Translations under genes and position numbers: made by a program
Shown: positions 7,759 to 16,808 of the stretch, piece after piece
How positions within the stretch are numbered: the first letter of the stretch is position 1
Layout: the number at the start of each line of letters is the position of its first letter
Notes under the pieces: model-generated
What the model saw: the letters and a program-made list of their open reading frames with translations, nothing else
The model's database searches: none
Told to the model about the DNA's origin: nothing
DNA from: Alphaproteobacteria bacterium
GTDB taxonomy: Bacteria > Pseudomonadota > Alphaproteobacteria > Rhodobacterales > Rhodobacteraceae
Reading direction: 5' to 3'
Assembly (NCBI GenBank): GCA_030427145.1
Contig: JAUHWT010000012.1
Location: 1 to 64,000 of the forward strand
DNA: 64,000 nt

Positions 7759-8667
7759 CTATTCCCACCCGATCCGGGCGAGGTAGTCCAGTGCCGCGGT
7801 ATCCTCGACCTGGTTCTTTTCAATGTTGGCGACGGTGCGGCGCACCTTGCGCTCGTATTCGGAGGTTTTTGCGAGCAGGTTGGGGCCGCGGCCGATTTTG
7901 GCGGCAAGCTCCTCCTCGGAGCGGGTGTAGTAGTGGTTCAGCTGGATATCGTGAGCGGAGTAGAACTTCGGTTTCTCACGGTCCTCGGCAGAGAAACACT
8001 TGCCCTGGTCGTTGCAGGTGTCGTCGCTGCCGTCGACCTCCATGGAATGGACGCGCACGCCGGTCAGGTGACAGGGATCGACGATGCATTTGAAGGCACG
8101 CACGCCGCGCAGGTCGCTCATTGGGTCGGAGGCCCGCATCCTGTAGTTGCGCAGAACGCCACCGGCGGGCCGTGTCATGTGACCGGAGCGGCCAAACATG
8201 TGCCACGGCAGCGAGATGGAGCGGACGTCGCGCAGGTGTTGGAGCGCATCGTTGAGGTCTAGCGCGCTTTTGGGAATCAGAAACTCGTCCACATCGATGA
8301 AGGCCATCCAGCGGCAGGTTGAGCCGAAATTGCGTGCAGCATGGGCATAGGCGAGCACCTGGTTGTGAATCTCACGGCCCATGCGGGCGTCGGTGAAACT
8401 CTGGTTCCAGGGTACGGTGACGAGCTTTTCCGATGGCAGCACGTCGCGCAGGATGCTCATGGTCTCGTCGGTGCAGCCGTTGTCGTAGATCACGAAGCGG
8501 CTGACGCCGGCGCGGTTGTGGAAATGGGCCCATTCCCCGATATAGCGCCCCTCGTTTTTCACGATGGCGGTGATGGTCAGGCCGAAGCGGTCATCGGCGG
8601 GTTTTGGGGGTGTTATCCCGATTTTGCTTATTTTCCCAAAAATCGGAAGCTTCCAAAGCATGCCCAC
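7759..8667 (-). CDS. Glycosyltransferase family 92-like protein
   Basis: This 302-aa protein carries ITAIVKNEGRYIGEWAHFH (residues about 32-50), FVIYDNGCTDET, and FIDVDEFLIP, the order typical of DUF23/GT92 and related GT2-like enzymes. HYYTRSEEELAAKIGRG near the C-terminus is also usual for this family. It is first in the run of four minus-strand genes. Its start lies about 110 bases from the divergent ROK kinase gene, so the two directions probably share a promoter region. Confidence 0.8.
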   Translation of the reverse strand: MGMLWKLPIFGKISKIGITPPKPADDRFGLTITAIVKNEGRYIGEWAHFHNRAGVSRFVIYDNGCTDETMSILRDVLPSEKLVTVPWNQSFTDARMGREIHNQVLAYAHAARNFGSTCRWMAFIDVDEFLIPKSALDLNDALQHLRDVRSISLPWHMFGRSGHMTRPAGGVLRNYRMRASDPMSDLRGVRAFKCIVDPCHLTGVRVHSMEVDGSDDTCNDQGKCFSAEDREKPKFYSAHDIQLNHYYTRSEEELAAKIGRGPNLLAKTSEYERKVRRTVANIEKNQVEDTAALDYLARIGWE

Positions 8668-8778
8668 GTCCCCAAATTCGGCGTTTCACCTGTAACACCG
8701 GGAAAAGAGGAGGGAAAGCAGCGTTGCGCTGGTTTCCGCCCGGACATAAAACCTTCGGGACACTTTGGGGAGGCAACC

Positions 8779-9678
8779 ATGCGCCTGGGACTGGATTACG
8801 GTGGAACCAAGATCGAGGGCGTCGTGCTCTCTGAGAGCGGCGAGATGGCCGCGCGGGCGCGGGTTCCCACGCCGCGACACGACTATGACGGCGGCATCAG
8901 GGCGATCCATGATCTGCGAAACCAACTGGAGGCGGAAGCCGGCGGGCGGATCGAACAGGTTGGAATTGGCGTGCCGGGATCGGTTGACCGGAGTACGGGG
9001 TATGTGACGCTGGGCAACTCCACCTGGCTGCATGGGCGTGATCTGCGCGGGGATCTGATGGCAGCACTCGATCTGCCGGTGAAAATTGCCAACGACGCGA
9101 ACTGTTTTGCCCTGTCGGAGGCCGTGGATGGTGCGGGCTCGGATGGGCAGGTGGTGTTCGGGGTGATCCTTGGCACCGGCGTGGGCGGCGGGGTCGTCGT
9201 AAACCGGCAGCTGGTTGAAGGGATCAACGCCGTCGGTGGCGAATGGGGGCATATTCCCCTGCCCACCCCGATGGATGACGAGCGCCCGGGTCCGCTGTGT
9301 TCCTGCGGTGTGCCGGGTCATATCGAAGCCTGGCTGTCGGGGCCGAGTTTTGCCGCGGATTATGCGCGGCGGGTTGGCATTGAGGGCGAAGGTCCGAAGG
9401 CGCCGGAGATTATCGAGATGGCTTATGCCGGAGACGCGGCGGCGGTGGAGACGCTGGAGCGGTTTGAGGACCGGCTGGGGCGGTCACTCGCCCTGATCGT
9501 CAATATTCTCGACCCGGATGTGATTGTGATGGGCGGTGGGCTGTCGAATGTTGAGCGGCTTTACCAGACAGTGCCCGCGCGGATTGAGCCGCATGTGTTT
9601 GGCGACCGGTTCAGGACGCGGCTGGTGCGGAACATGCATGGTGACAGTTCGGGCGTGCGCGGCGCGGCCTGGCTCTAG
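8779..9678 (+). CDS. ROK-family sugar kinase
   Basis: The ATG at 8779 follows a GGGGAGG ribosome site and starts MRLGLDYGGTKIEGVVL, the first ROK ATP-binding motif; upstream codons in the frame are not used. The protein is 299 aa. Other motifs are GIGVPGSVD, NDANCFALSE, VILGTGVGGGVV and GEWGH. The zinc motif reads CSCGVPGHIEAWLSG: Cys174 and Cys176 are present but the third cysteine is His181. Family members phosphorylate fructose, glucose or N-acetylhexosamines; substrate cannot be chosen here. It is followed after 9 bases by an aminotransferase gene. Confidence 0.88.
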   Translation: MRLGLDYGGTKIEGVVLSESGEMAARARVPTPRHDYDGGIRAIHDLRNQLEAEAGGRIEQVGIGVPGSVDRSTGYVTLGNSTWLHGRDLRGDLMAALDLPVKIANDANCFALSEAVDGAGSDGQVVFGVILGTGVGGGVVVNRQLVEGINAVGGEWGHIPLPTPMDDERPGPLCSCGVPGHIEAWLSGPSFAADYARRVGIEGEGPKAPEIIEMAYAGDAAAVETLERFEDRLGRSLALIVNILDPDVIVMGGGLSNVERLYQTVPARIEPHVFGDRFRTRLVRNMHGDSSGVRGAAWL

Positions 9679-9687
9679 GGGGCGGAT

Positions 9688-10878
9688 ATGGTGGACAGGT
9701 TTACCGGGAATTTTACCCAGCAGGAGCCGATACCGGACGACGCCATAGAGGCGGCGGTGGCGGTTCTGCGGTCCGGGCGGCTGCATCGCTACAACGTGGC
9801 GGGCGATGATCCGGGCGAGACGGCCCTGCTGGAGAGGGAATATGCGGAGTGGCAGGGTGCGACATACTGCATCGCGCTGGCCTCCGGCGGGCAGGCTTTG
9901 CAGATTGCGATGCGGGCGTCCGGGGTCATCCACGGGGATCAGGTTCTGACCAACGCCTTTACGCTTGCGCCAGTACCGGGTGCGATTGCAGCGGTGGGCG
10001 GCGTACCGGTTCTGGTGGAAATTGATGAGAACCTGCGGCTCGACCTGGATGATCTGGAGAAGAAGGCCCAGGAGACCGGAGCGAAGTTCCTGTTGCTGTC
10101 GCATATGCGCGGGCATCTGTGTCACATGGACCGGCTGATGCGGATTGCGGACGGAGCCGGAATTAAGGTGATCGAGGATTGCGCCCATACGATGGGGGCG
10201 ACGTGGAACGGGACGCGCTCGGGGAATTTTGGCGTTGCGGGCTGTTTTTCGACGCAGACCTATAAGCACATGAACTCTGGTGAGGGCGGGTTTCTGACCA
10301 CGGACGACCCGGATCTCGCCGCGCGGGCGGTGATTCTGTCCGGCAGTTACATGCTGCATCAAAGGCACGGTGCGGCGCCGGGGCCGGAGGTTTTTGCGCA
10401 AATCCGGCTTGAGACGCCGAACATGTCGGCGCGGATGGACAATCTGCGGGCGGCGATTCTGCGGCCGCAGCTGAGGGGCCTGGAACGAAACGTGCTGCGC
10501 TGGAACGAACGCTATGACGCGGTGGCGGCGGGCCTTGAGGGCAACAATTCCATTCGGCTGCCGGTGCGGCCGGAGGCGGAGACCGGGGTTGGCTCGTCCA
10601 TTCAGTTTCGCGTGCCGGGGTTCAGTGCGGATGAGTGTCAGGCACTGGTGCGGCAGGCGGGTGAGCGGGGCGTCGAGCTGAAGTGGTTTGGCGCGGCGGA
10701 ACCGGTCGGGTTTACCTCCGACTACAGGTCCTGGCAGTACATACCGAAACAGCACCTGCCCCGGTCGGAGGAGGTGCTGTCGACATTGTTTGATCTGCGG
10801 CTGCCGCTGACATTTTCCGTGGAGGATTGTGGCGTGCTGGCCCGGATCATTTCGGAGACGGTGTCCGGGCTCAGGTAA
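9688..10878 (+). CDS. DegT/DnrJ/EryC1/StrS-family aminotransferase
   Basis: This 396-aa PLP enzyme has GRLHRYNV and LASGGQALQIAM near the N-terminus, VIEDCAHTMGATWNG (the PLP-contacting Asp) and the Schiff-base lysine Lys193 in STQTYKHMNSGEGG. Family members aminate keto-sugars for surface glycans or antibiotics, though some act on other substrates. It follows the ROK kinase by 9 bases and is probably cotranscribed. Together with the glycan genes at 5559-8667 this suggests an amino-sugar role, which is inference. Confidence 0.85.
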   Translation: MVDRFTGNFTQQEPIPDDAIEAAVAVLRSGRLHRYNVAGDDPGETALLEREYAEWQGATYCIALASGGQALQIAMRASGVIHGDQVLTNAFTLAPVPGAIAAVGGVPVLVEIDENLRLDLDDLEKKAQETGAKFLLLSHMRGHLCHMDRLMRIADGAGIKVIEDCAHTMGATWNGTRSGNFGVAGCFSTQTYKHMNSGEGGFLTTDDPDLAARAVILSGSYMLHQRHGAAPGPEVFAQIRLETPNMSARMDNLRAAILRPQLRGLERNVLRWNERYDAVAAGLEGNNSIRLPVRPEAETGVGSSIQFRVPGFSADECQALVRQAGERGVELKWFGAAEPVGFTSDYRSWQYIPKQHLPRSEEVLSTLFDLRLPLTFSVEDCGVLARIISETVSGLR

Positions 10879-10887
10879 CGGATTGGC

Positions 10888-10903
10888 CCGGCGGTGCCGC
10901 CGG
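10888..10903. terminator. Hairpin between convergent aminotransferase and polyol operon
   Basis: CCGGCGG (10888-10894) and CCGCCGG (10897-10903) form a tight stem in a 36-base convergent gap. There is no T-run on either side, so termination strength is uncertain. Confidence 0.45.
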
Positions 10904-10914
10904 ACGGATAGGCG

Positions 10915-12384
10915 TCAGGCGCCGAGGTAGTCCCGGAGCGTGTCGGCTGCTCCCTTGCTGCGCAGGGAGGTGAGCCAGTGGGCAAATTCGCTGGCGAAGG
11001 CCTCGTTGGTGGCGAGATCGCCGTAGATTTCCGACATTTCCAGCCACGCGGCAGGGCGCTCGGTCGAGGCGGCCGCGACTGTGCGCAGGTGTTCCCAATC
11101 GGGGTCGTTCGGCTCAATCCGGGCGTGTTCGCCGCCGCCGCCCTCGCAGTAGTGGCACCAAAGCGCGCTGGCCAGGGCCAGACCGGATGCGGGCAGGCCC
11201 GCGGCCAGGCGGTCGACAATGGATGCCACGATGAATTTGGGCTGACGGTTGGAGCCATCGAAGCAGAGGCGCTGGATGGTGTCCTCTACCCGCGGGTTGG
11301 CGAAACGTTCCATTATCAGCTCGAGATAGCGCTCGTGCGACATGTCCGGAACGGCGTCGAATACCGTGATGACCTCATCGCGCTCGACCTTTTCCATGAA
11401 GCCGGAGACCAGCGGGTCCTCCATCGCCTCGTGGGCGTAGGTGTGACCCAGAAGCGAACCCGCATAGGCGATCAGGGCGTGGCCGCCGTTGAGCATGCGG
11501 ATCTTCATGTGCTCGTAGGGAGTAACGTCCTCCACGAACTGCACACCGACTTTTTCGAGTGCGGGGCGGCCGTTGGTGAAGCTGTCCTCAAGCACCCACT
11601 GGATGAACGGTTCGCAGAATACGGGGCGGTTGTCCTTCACCCCGAATTTGTCGGCCAGGTACTGCACGCGGGCGGGTGTGGTCGCGGGCGTGATGCGGTC
11701 GACCATTCCGTTGGGGAAGGTGACGTTGTCCGCGATCCAGGCGCCGAGGCCGGGGTCCTGGGCGTTGGCGATACCCAGCACGGCGGCACGGCAGACATTG
11801 CCGTTGTGGGGCACGTTGTCGCAGGACATGACGGTGAAAGGCTTTTCGCCCGAAGCCCTGCGGGTCCGGAGTCCGGCAACAATGGCACCAAACACTGTTG
11901 TCGGGGACTCCGGAGCCGCAAGGTCGGCCTGAACCATGGGGTGGTTCAGGTCGAACGTGCCGGTGGCGGCGTCGATGAAGTAGCCACCCTCCGTCACGGT
12001 AAGGGAGACGATCCGGATGCCTGGATCGCCCATTGCCTCGATCATGGGGCCGTGGCCCTCCTCGACCGGAAGAAAACCGGTCATTGCGCCGATGATACGG
12101 GCGCTGTCGCCGGAACCGTCCTGCTCAACCAGGGTATAGAGGCAGTCCTGCTCAAGAAGTCCCTCGCGCATTCCCGCGTCGGCGGCCATGACGCCCGCGC
12201 CGAGGATGCCCCAGCTGAGATCGCCACCAACGGAGAGAAGGTCGTCGATATAGACCTCCTGGTGCGCGCGGTGGAAATTGCCGAGGCCCACATGCAGGAT
12301 GCCTGCGGTGACGGCGCTGCGGTCATAGACGGGTCGTGCGATTGCAGGATCGAGGTTGTCAAGTTTTTCGGCTGATAACTGCAT
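10915..12384 (-). CDS. mtlK: Mannitol 2-dehydrogenase-family polyol dehydrogenase
   Basis: Start chosen at the ATG at 12384, preceded by AAGGGGAAC; the upstream extension lacks family similarity. The 489-aa long-chain polyol dehydrogenase has the NAD-binding segment GILHVGLGNFHRAHQEVY near the N-terminus and the catalytic K-x4-N-x2-H signature in MKIRMLNGGH. It oxidises D-mannitol (or D-arabinitol) to the ketose with NAD+. It is the last gene of the polyol operon, matching Rhodobacter, where mtlK follows the smo genes. The separate sorbitol dehydrogenase smoS found there is absent. Confidence 0.9.
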   Translation of the reverse strand: MQLSAEKLDNLDPAIARPVYDRSAVTAGILHVGLGNFHRAHQEVYIDDLLSVGGDLSWGILGAGVMAADAGMREGLLEQDCLYTLVEQDGSGDSARIIGAMTGFLPVEEGHGPMIEAMGDPGIRIVSLTVTEGGYFIDAATGTFDLNHPMVQADLAAPESPTTVFGAIVAGLRTRRASGEKPFTVMSCDNVPHNGNVCRAAVLGIANAQDPGLGAWIADNVTFPNGMVDRITPATTPARVQYLADKFGVKDNRPVFCEPFIQWVLEDSFTNGRPALEKVGVQFVEDVTPYEHMKIRMLNGGHALIAYAGSLLGHTYAHEAMEDPLVSGFMEKVERDEVITVFDAVPDMSHERYLELIMERFANPRVEDTIQRLCFDGSNRQPKFIVASIVDRLAAGLPASGLALASALWCHYCEGGGGEHARIEPNDPDWEHLRTVAAASTERPAAWLEMSEIYGDLATNEAFASEFAHWLTSLRSKGAADTLRDYLGA

Positions 12385-12481
12385 CAAATAGTTCCCCTTT
12401 TCTCGCCCGTAATACATACGGCTTCCCTAAATGGAAACCGGGAACGGCGCGACGGTAAGCCGCGCCGTCGGTATTTCGGAT

Positions 12482-13486
<1,005 letters not shown>

Positions 13487-13498
13487 TGTTACTTTCCC

Positions 13499-14329
13499 CT
13501 ATTTCACTGCGCCGAAGGTCAGGCCGCGTACGAGTTGTTTCTGGCTGAACCAGCCCATGATGAGAATTGGAGCGATCGCCAGCGTGGAGGCCGCCGAAAG
13601 TTTGGCCCAGAACAGGCCCTCGGGACTTGAGTAACTGGCGATGAACGCCGTGAGTGGTGCCGCGTTTGAGGCGGTAAGGTTGAGTGTCCAGAAGGCCTCG
13701 TTCCATGCCAGGATGATGTTCAGAAGCATGGTGGAGGCGATGCCGGGCACTGCCATCGGCAGCAGGACATAGGCCACTTCCTTGGGCAGGCTGGCGCCAT
13801 CCATGCGGGCAGCCTCCAGGATGTCCACCGGGATCTCACGGAAGTAGGTGTAGAGCATCCAGATGATGATCGGCAGGTTGATCATGCAGAGGACGAACAC
13901 CAGACCCGTGCGGGTGTCGAGCAGACCCCAGTCCCGGAAGAGAAGGTATATCGGGACCAGAACGCCCACGGCCGGGAGCATCTTGGTGGAGAGCATCCAC
14001 ATCAGGACGTCCTTGGTCCGTTTGGTGGGCGAGAAGGCGAACGCCCAGGCCGCCGGGATCGCGATGCAGAGGGCCAGGATCGTGGAGCCCACCGAGATGA
14101 CCACCGAGTTCATCACATGCAGCGGGTAATCCGAACGCGTGTTCACGGTGATGTAGTTTTCCAGCGTCCAGTCGAAGTTGATGAAGGACGGTGGTACGGC
14201 GATTGCCTCCGCCTCGGTCTTGAAGCTGGCGATGATGGTCCAAAGGATCGGGAAGAAGATCAGGAAACCGACGATCCAGCCCAGGATGGTGAAGCCGATT
14301 TTACGGCGTGATGATACGGCACGTGCCAT
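13499..14329 (-). CDS. smoG: Polyol ABC transporter permease
   Basis: This 276-aa inner-membrane protein begins with a membrane helix (IGFTILGWIVGFLIFFPILW) and has about six helices. The cytoplasmic EAA loop reads EAARMDGASLPKEVAYVLLPMAVPG, the coupling site for the ATPase. The MalG-type length and the order E-F-G-K identify it as the second permease of the sorbitol/mannitol system. It is separated by 12 bases from smoF. Confidence 0.9.
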   Translation of the reverse strand: MARAVSSRRKIGFTILGWIVGFLIFFPILWTIIASFKTEAEAIAVPPSFINFDWTLENYITVNTRSDYPLHVMNSVVISVGSTILALCIAIPAAWAFAFSPTKRTKDVLMWMLSTKMLPAVGVLVPIYLLFRDWGLLDTRTGLVFVLCMINLPIIIWMLYTYFREIPVDILEAARMDGASLPKEVAYVLLPMAVPGIASTMLLNIILAWNEAFWTLNLTASNAAPLTAFIASYSSPEGLFWAKLSAASTLAIAPILIMGWFSQKQLVRGLTFGAVK

Positions 14330-14341
14330 GTTTTCAGCTCC

Positions 14342-15214
14342 TCACTTGTCCAGGTTTTTGCCAAGGATGCGGATCAGGAAGAACGCAACGATGTTCGCAA
14401 GAATTACCGCCACGATGCCACCTGCGGATGCCGATCCGACGTCGAACTGCAGCAGGGCCTTCACGTAGACGAGGTATGTCAGCGTGGTGCTGGCGTTGCC
14501 CGGTCCACCGTTGGTGGTGACGAGGATCTCCGCGAATACCGAGAGAAGGAAGATCGTCTCGATCAGGATGACCACGGTGATTGCGCGCGAAAGGTGCGGT
14601 AGGGTGATGTAGAAGAATTTCGAGAAGATGCCCGCGCCGTCCATTTCGGCAGCTTCCTGCTGTTCCTGGTCGAGGGACTGCAGTGCGGTCAGAAGGATGA
14701 GCGTCGCGAACGGCAGCCACTGCCATGAGACGATCAGGATGATCGAGGCGAGCGGTGCCTGGCCCAGGAAGTCAAACGGCTCAATGCCGATGGACTGCGC
14801 CATGAAGGCGAAAAGCCCATTCACCGGATGCATTAGCAGGTTTTTCCACACGAGTGCGGACACAACCGGCATCACGAAAAACGGTGCGATGACCAGCAAC
14901 CGCACGATCGTCTGACCCCAGAAGGGCTGGTCCATCAGGATTGCGAGGAGAGTTCCGCCACAGACCGTGATGAACAGGACGCTGCCGACCATGATCAGGG
15001 TGTTGAAAAAGGCGGTGATGAATGCGGGTTCGGTTAAAAAGTACGCGTAGTTCTCAAAACCAACGAAGATTTCCATCCCTGGCATAAGAAGGTTGTAGCG
15101 CAGGGTTGAGAAGTAAAGCGTCATCGCCAGCGGGATGATCATCCATGCCAGCAGAAGGATAATGGATGGAGCCGTCATCCACCGCGCAGCCGTACGGGTA
15201 TGGTCCGTAGCCAT
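14342..15214 (-). CDS. smoF: Polyol ABC transporter permease
   Basis: This 290-aa MalF-type permease has about six helices (first IILLLAWMIIPLAMTLYFS) and an EAA loop, QEAAEMDGAGIFSKFFYITLPHLS. It pairs with SmoG to form the channel. It lies 145 bases downstream of smoE, and the gap holds a stable hairpin (15307-15341) that may lower its expression relative to the binding protein. Confidence 0.9.
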   Translation of the reverse strand: MATDHTRTAARWMTAPSIILLLAWMIIPLAMTLYFSTLRYNLLMPGMEIFVGFENYAYFLTEPAFITAFFNTLIMVGSVLFITVCGGTLLAILMDQPFWGQTIVRLLVIAPFFVMPVVSALVWKNLLMHPVNGLFAFMAQSIGIEPFDFLGQAPLASIILIVSWQWLPFATLILLTALQSLDQEQQEAAEMDGAGIFSKFFYITLPHLSRAITVVILIETIFLLSVFAEILVTTNGGPGNASTTLTYLVYVKALLQFDVGSASAGGIVAVILANIVAFFLIRILGKNLDK

Positions 15215-15306
15215 CGGTCAGTCTCCTGCAAAAGTTGGGGTTGGTGCGGGTAGTCTGTTTGACGGTCCGTCCGGAGGGACGGGTCGTCGGGATCGGTTCT
15301 GGAAAC

Positions 15307-15341
15307 CAGACCGGGGCACGTATTGGTGTGCGCCCGGTCTG
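15307..15341 (-). promoter_or_regulatory. Intercistronic hairpin between smoE and smoF
   Basis: CAGACCGGG (15307-15315) pairs with CCCGGTCTG (15333-15341), continued by GCAC (15316-15319) with GTGC (15328-15331) across one bulged G: 13 pairs with an 8-base loop. Such hairpins after binding-protein genes stabilise the upstream message or reduce read-through; that role here is inferred. Confidence 0.65.
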
Positions 15342-15359
15342 ACCGGGGAGAACCCGTCC

Positions 15360-16670
15360 TTACTTGATGTAGCCGCCGCGTGTCATTTCACGGGTGGTCA
15401 GGTCCTGGGCGGCCGCGAGGGCGTCATCCACGGACATGGTACCGGCGAGTGCCGCGGAGAACTGCTGGCCAACGGCCGTACCAATCGCCTGGAACTCGGG
15501 GATCGCCACGAACTGCACGCCAGTATAGGGAACCGGGTCAACCGTCGGGTTTTTCGGGTCCGCGGACAGGATGCTGTCGAGGGTCATCTGAGCGAAGGGA
15601 GCCGCTTCCTGGTAGTTGGGGTTCTCATAGAGAGAGGTCCGGGTTCCGGGAGGCACGTTGGCCCAACCCTCATTCTCGGCGACCAGTTCAGCATACTGCC
15701 TGGAGGTCGCCCACTCAACGAAGGTGGTGGCGGCTTCGGCATTGTCGGAGCCTGCGGGAATGGCGAGGGACCATGCCCAGAGCCAGTTGCCGCGTTTGCC
15801 AAGTCCGTTATCCGGCGCGAGCGCGAAACCAACCTGATCGGCGACGGTGGACTCGTCAGGATTTGTCACGAAGGAAGCTGCAACGGTTGCGTCGATCCAC
15901 ATGCCGCATTTGCCGGTCTGGAACAGCGCGAGGTTTTCGTTGAAGCCGTTGGAGGACGCGCCTGGAGGGCCCGCCTCATTCATCAGGTTGACATAGAAAT
16001 CGAGCGTGTTTTTCCAGGGCTCAGTGTCGAACTGGGGAACCCAGTTTTCGTCGAACCAGCGCGCTCCGAAGGAGTTGGCTGTCGCGGTGATGAACGCGGC
16101 GTTTTCGCCCCAGCCAGCTTTACCGCGCAGGCAGATGCCATAAACCTCGTTTTCTTTGTCGGTCATGGCGCGGGCGGCTTCAGCGATGAAGTCCCAGGTC
16201 GGTGCGTCCGGCATTTCGAGGCCGGCGGCTTCCATCAGGTCCCTGCGGTACATGACCATGGAGCTTTCGCCGTAGAACGGAGCGGCGTAGAGCGTGCCGT
16301 CCACGGAGAGGCCATCACGGATCGGGCCGATCAGGTCATCAACATCGTACTCTTCGCTGAACTCGAGCGGCAGGAGCCAGTCCTGGTTGGCCCAGATCGG
16401 AACCTCATAGGTGCCGATGGTCATGACGTCGTACTGACCACCCTGGGTGGCGATGTCGACGGTCACGTTCTGGCGGAGGATGTTTTCCTCAAGCGTAACC
16501 CAGTTGACCTCGATGTCGGGGTGCTGGGCGGTGAACTCGTCGGTCAGACCCTGCATGCGGATCATGTCGCCGTTGTTCACTGTTGCGATGGTGATGGATT
16601 GGGCAAGAGCCGCCGTGGACAGCGCGGAAACCGCGCAGGCGCACAGAAGTGTGCGTTTCGTGATGCTCAT
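15360..16670 (-). CDS. smoE: Periplasmic sorbitol/mannitol-binding protein
   Basis: This 436-aa family 1 extracellular solute-binding protein has a Sec signal peptide (TLLCACAVSALSTAALAQ, cleavage near residue 24). The mature part begins SITIATVNNGDM and contains WDFIAEAARAMTD and YGICLRGKAGWGE, as in polyol-binding proteins. It delivers polyols to SmoFGK. It is transcribed from the region carrying the 16711-16745 operator. Confidence 0.9.
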   Translation of the reverse strand: MSITKRTLLCACAVSALSTAALAQSITIATVNNGDMIRMQGLTDEFTAQHPDIEVNWVTLEENILRQNVTVDIATQGGQYDVMTIGTYEVPIWANQDWLLPLEFSEEYDVDDLIGPIRDGLSVDGTLYAAPFYGESSMVMYRRDLMEAAGLEMPDAPTWDFIAEAARAMTDKENEVYGICLRGKAGWGENAAFITATANSFGARWFDENWVPQFDTEPWKNTLDFYVNLMNEAGPPGASSNGFNENLALFQTGKCGMWIDATVAASFVTNPDESTVADQVGFALAPDNGLGKRGNWLWAWSLAIPAGSDNAEAATTFVEWATSRQYAELVAENEGWANVPPGTRTSLYENPNYQEAAPFAQMTLDSILSADPKNPTVDPVPYTGVQFVAIPEFQAIGTAVGQQFSAALAGTMSVDDALAAAQDLTTREMTRGGYIK

Positions 16671-16710
16671 TAAGTCCTCCCATGGATTTAGAGCGTTGCA
16701 ATCTTGTTAT

Positions 16711-16745
16711 GTGAGCATTTGCCCACTTGTTGAGCCAATGCTCAC
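16711..16745 (-). promoter_or_regulatory. Candidate SorC-family operator upstream of smoE
   Basis: GTGAGCATT (16711-16719) and AATGCTCAC (16737-16745) form a perfect 9-bp inverted repeat with a 17-base spacer in the 138-base gap between the regulator and smoE. A further TGAGC half lies inside it at 16731. It is about 40 bases upstream of the smoE start. Binding by the adjacent SorC regulator is the simplest reading. Confidence 0.65.
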
Positions 16746-16808
16746 TCATGGGCGTGCATATGTCAAGACAGAATTAGACAGACCATTACATTGTGAAGGT
16801 GTGCGGCG

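Noticed and set aside
8341-8778. N-terminal extension of the ROK kinase
   Set aside because: It overlaps the divergent glycosyltransferase gene, and the kinase fold and ribosome site both place the start at 8779.
9484-10755. Antisense open frame (423 codons) over the DegT-type aminotransferase
   Set aside because: Very Arg/Pro/His-rich, no homology, opposite a gene with an identifiable PLP lysine.
10978-12375. Antisense open frame (465 codons) over the mannitol dehydrogenase
   Set aside because: Shadow of mtlK with a compositional origin only.
15135-16673. Long antisense open frame (512 codons) over smoE
   Set aside because: It runs opposite a clear binding-protein gene, has no ribosome site or family similarity, and is rich in Gly, Arg and Val as expected from the third-codon bias of G+C-rich DNA.
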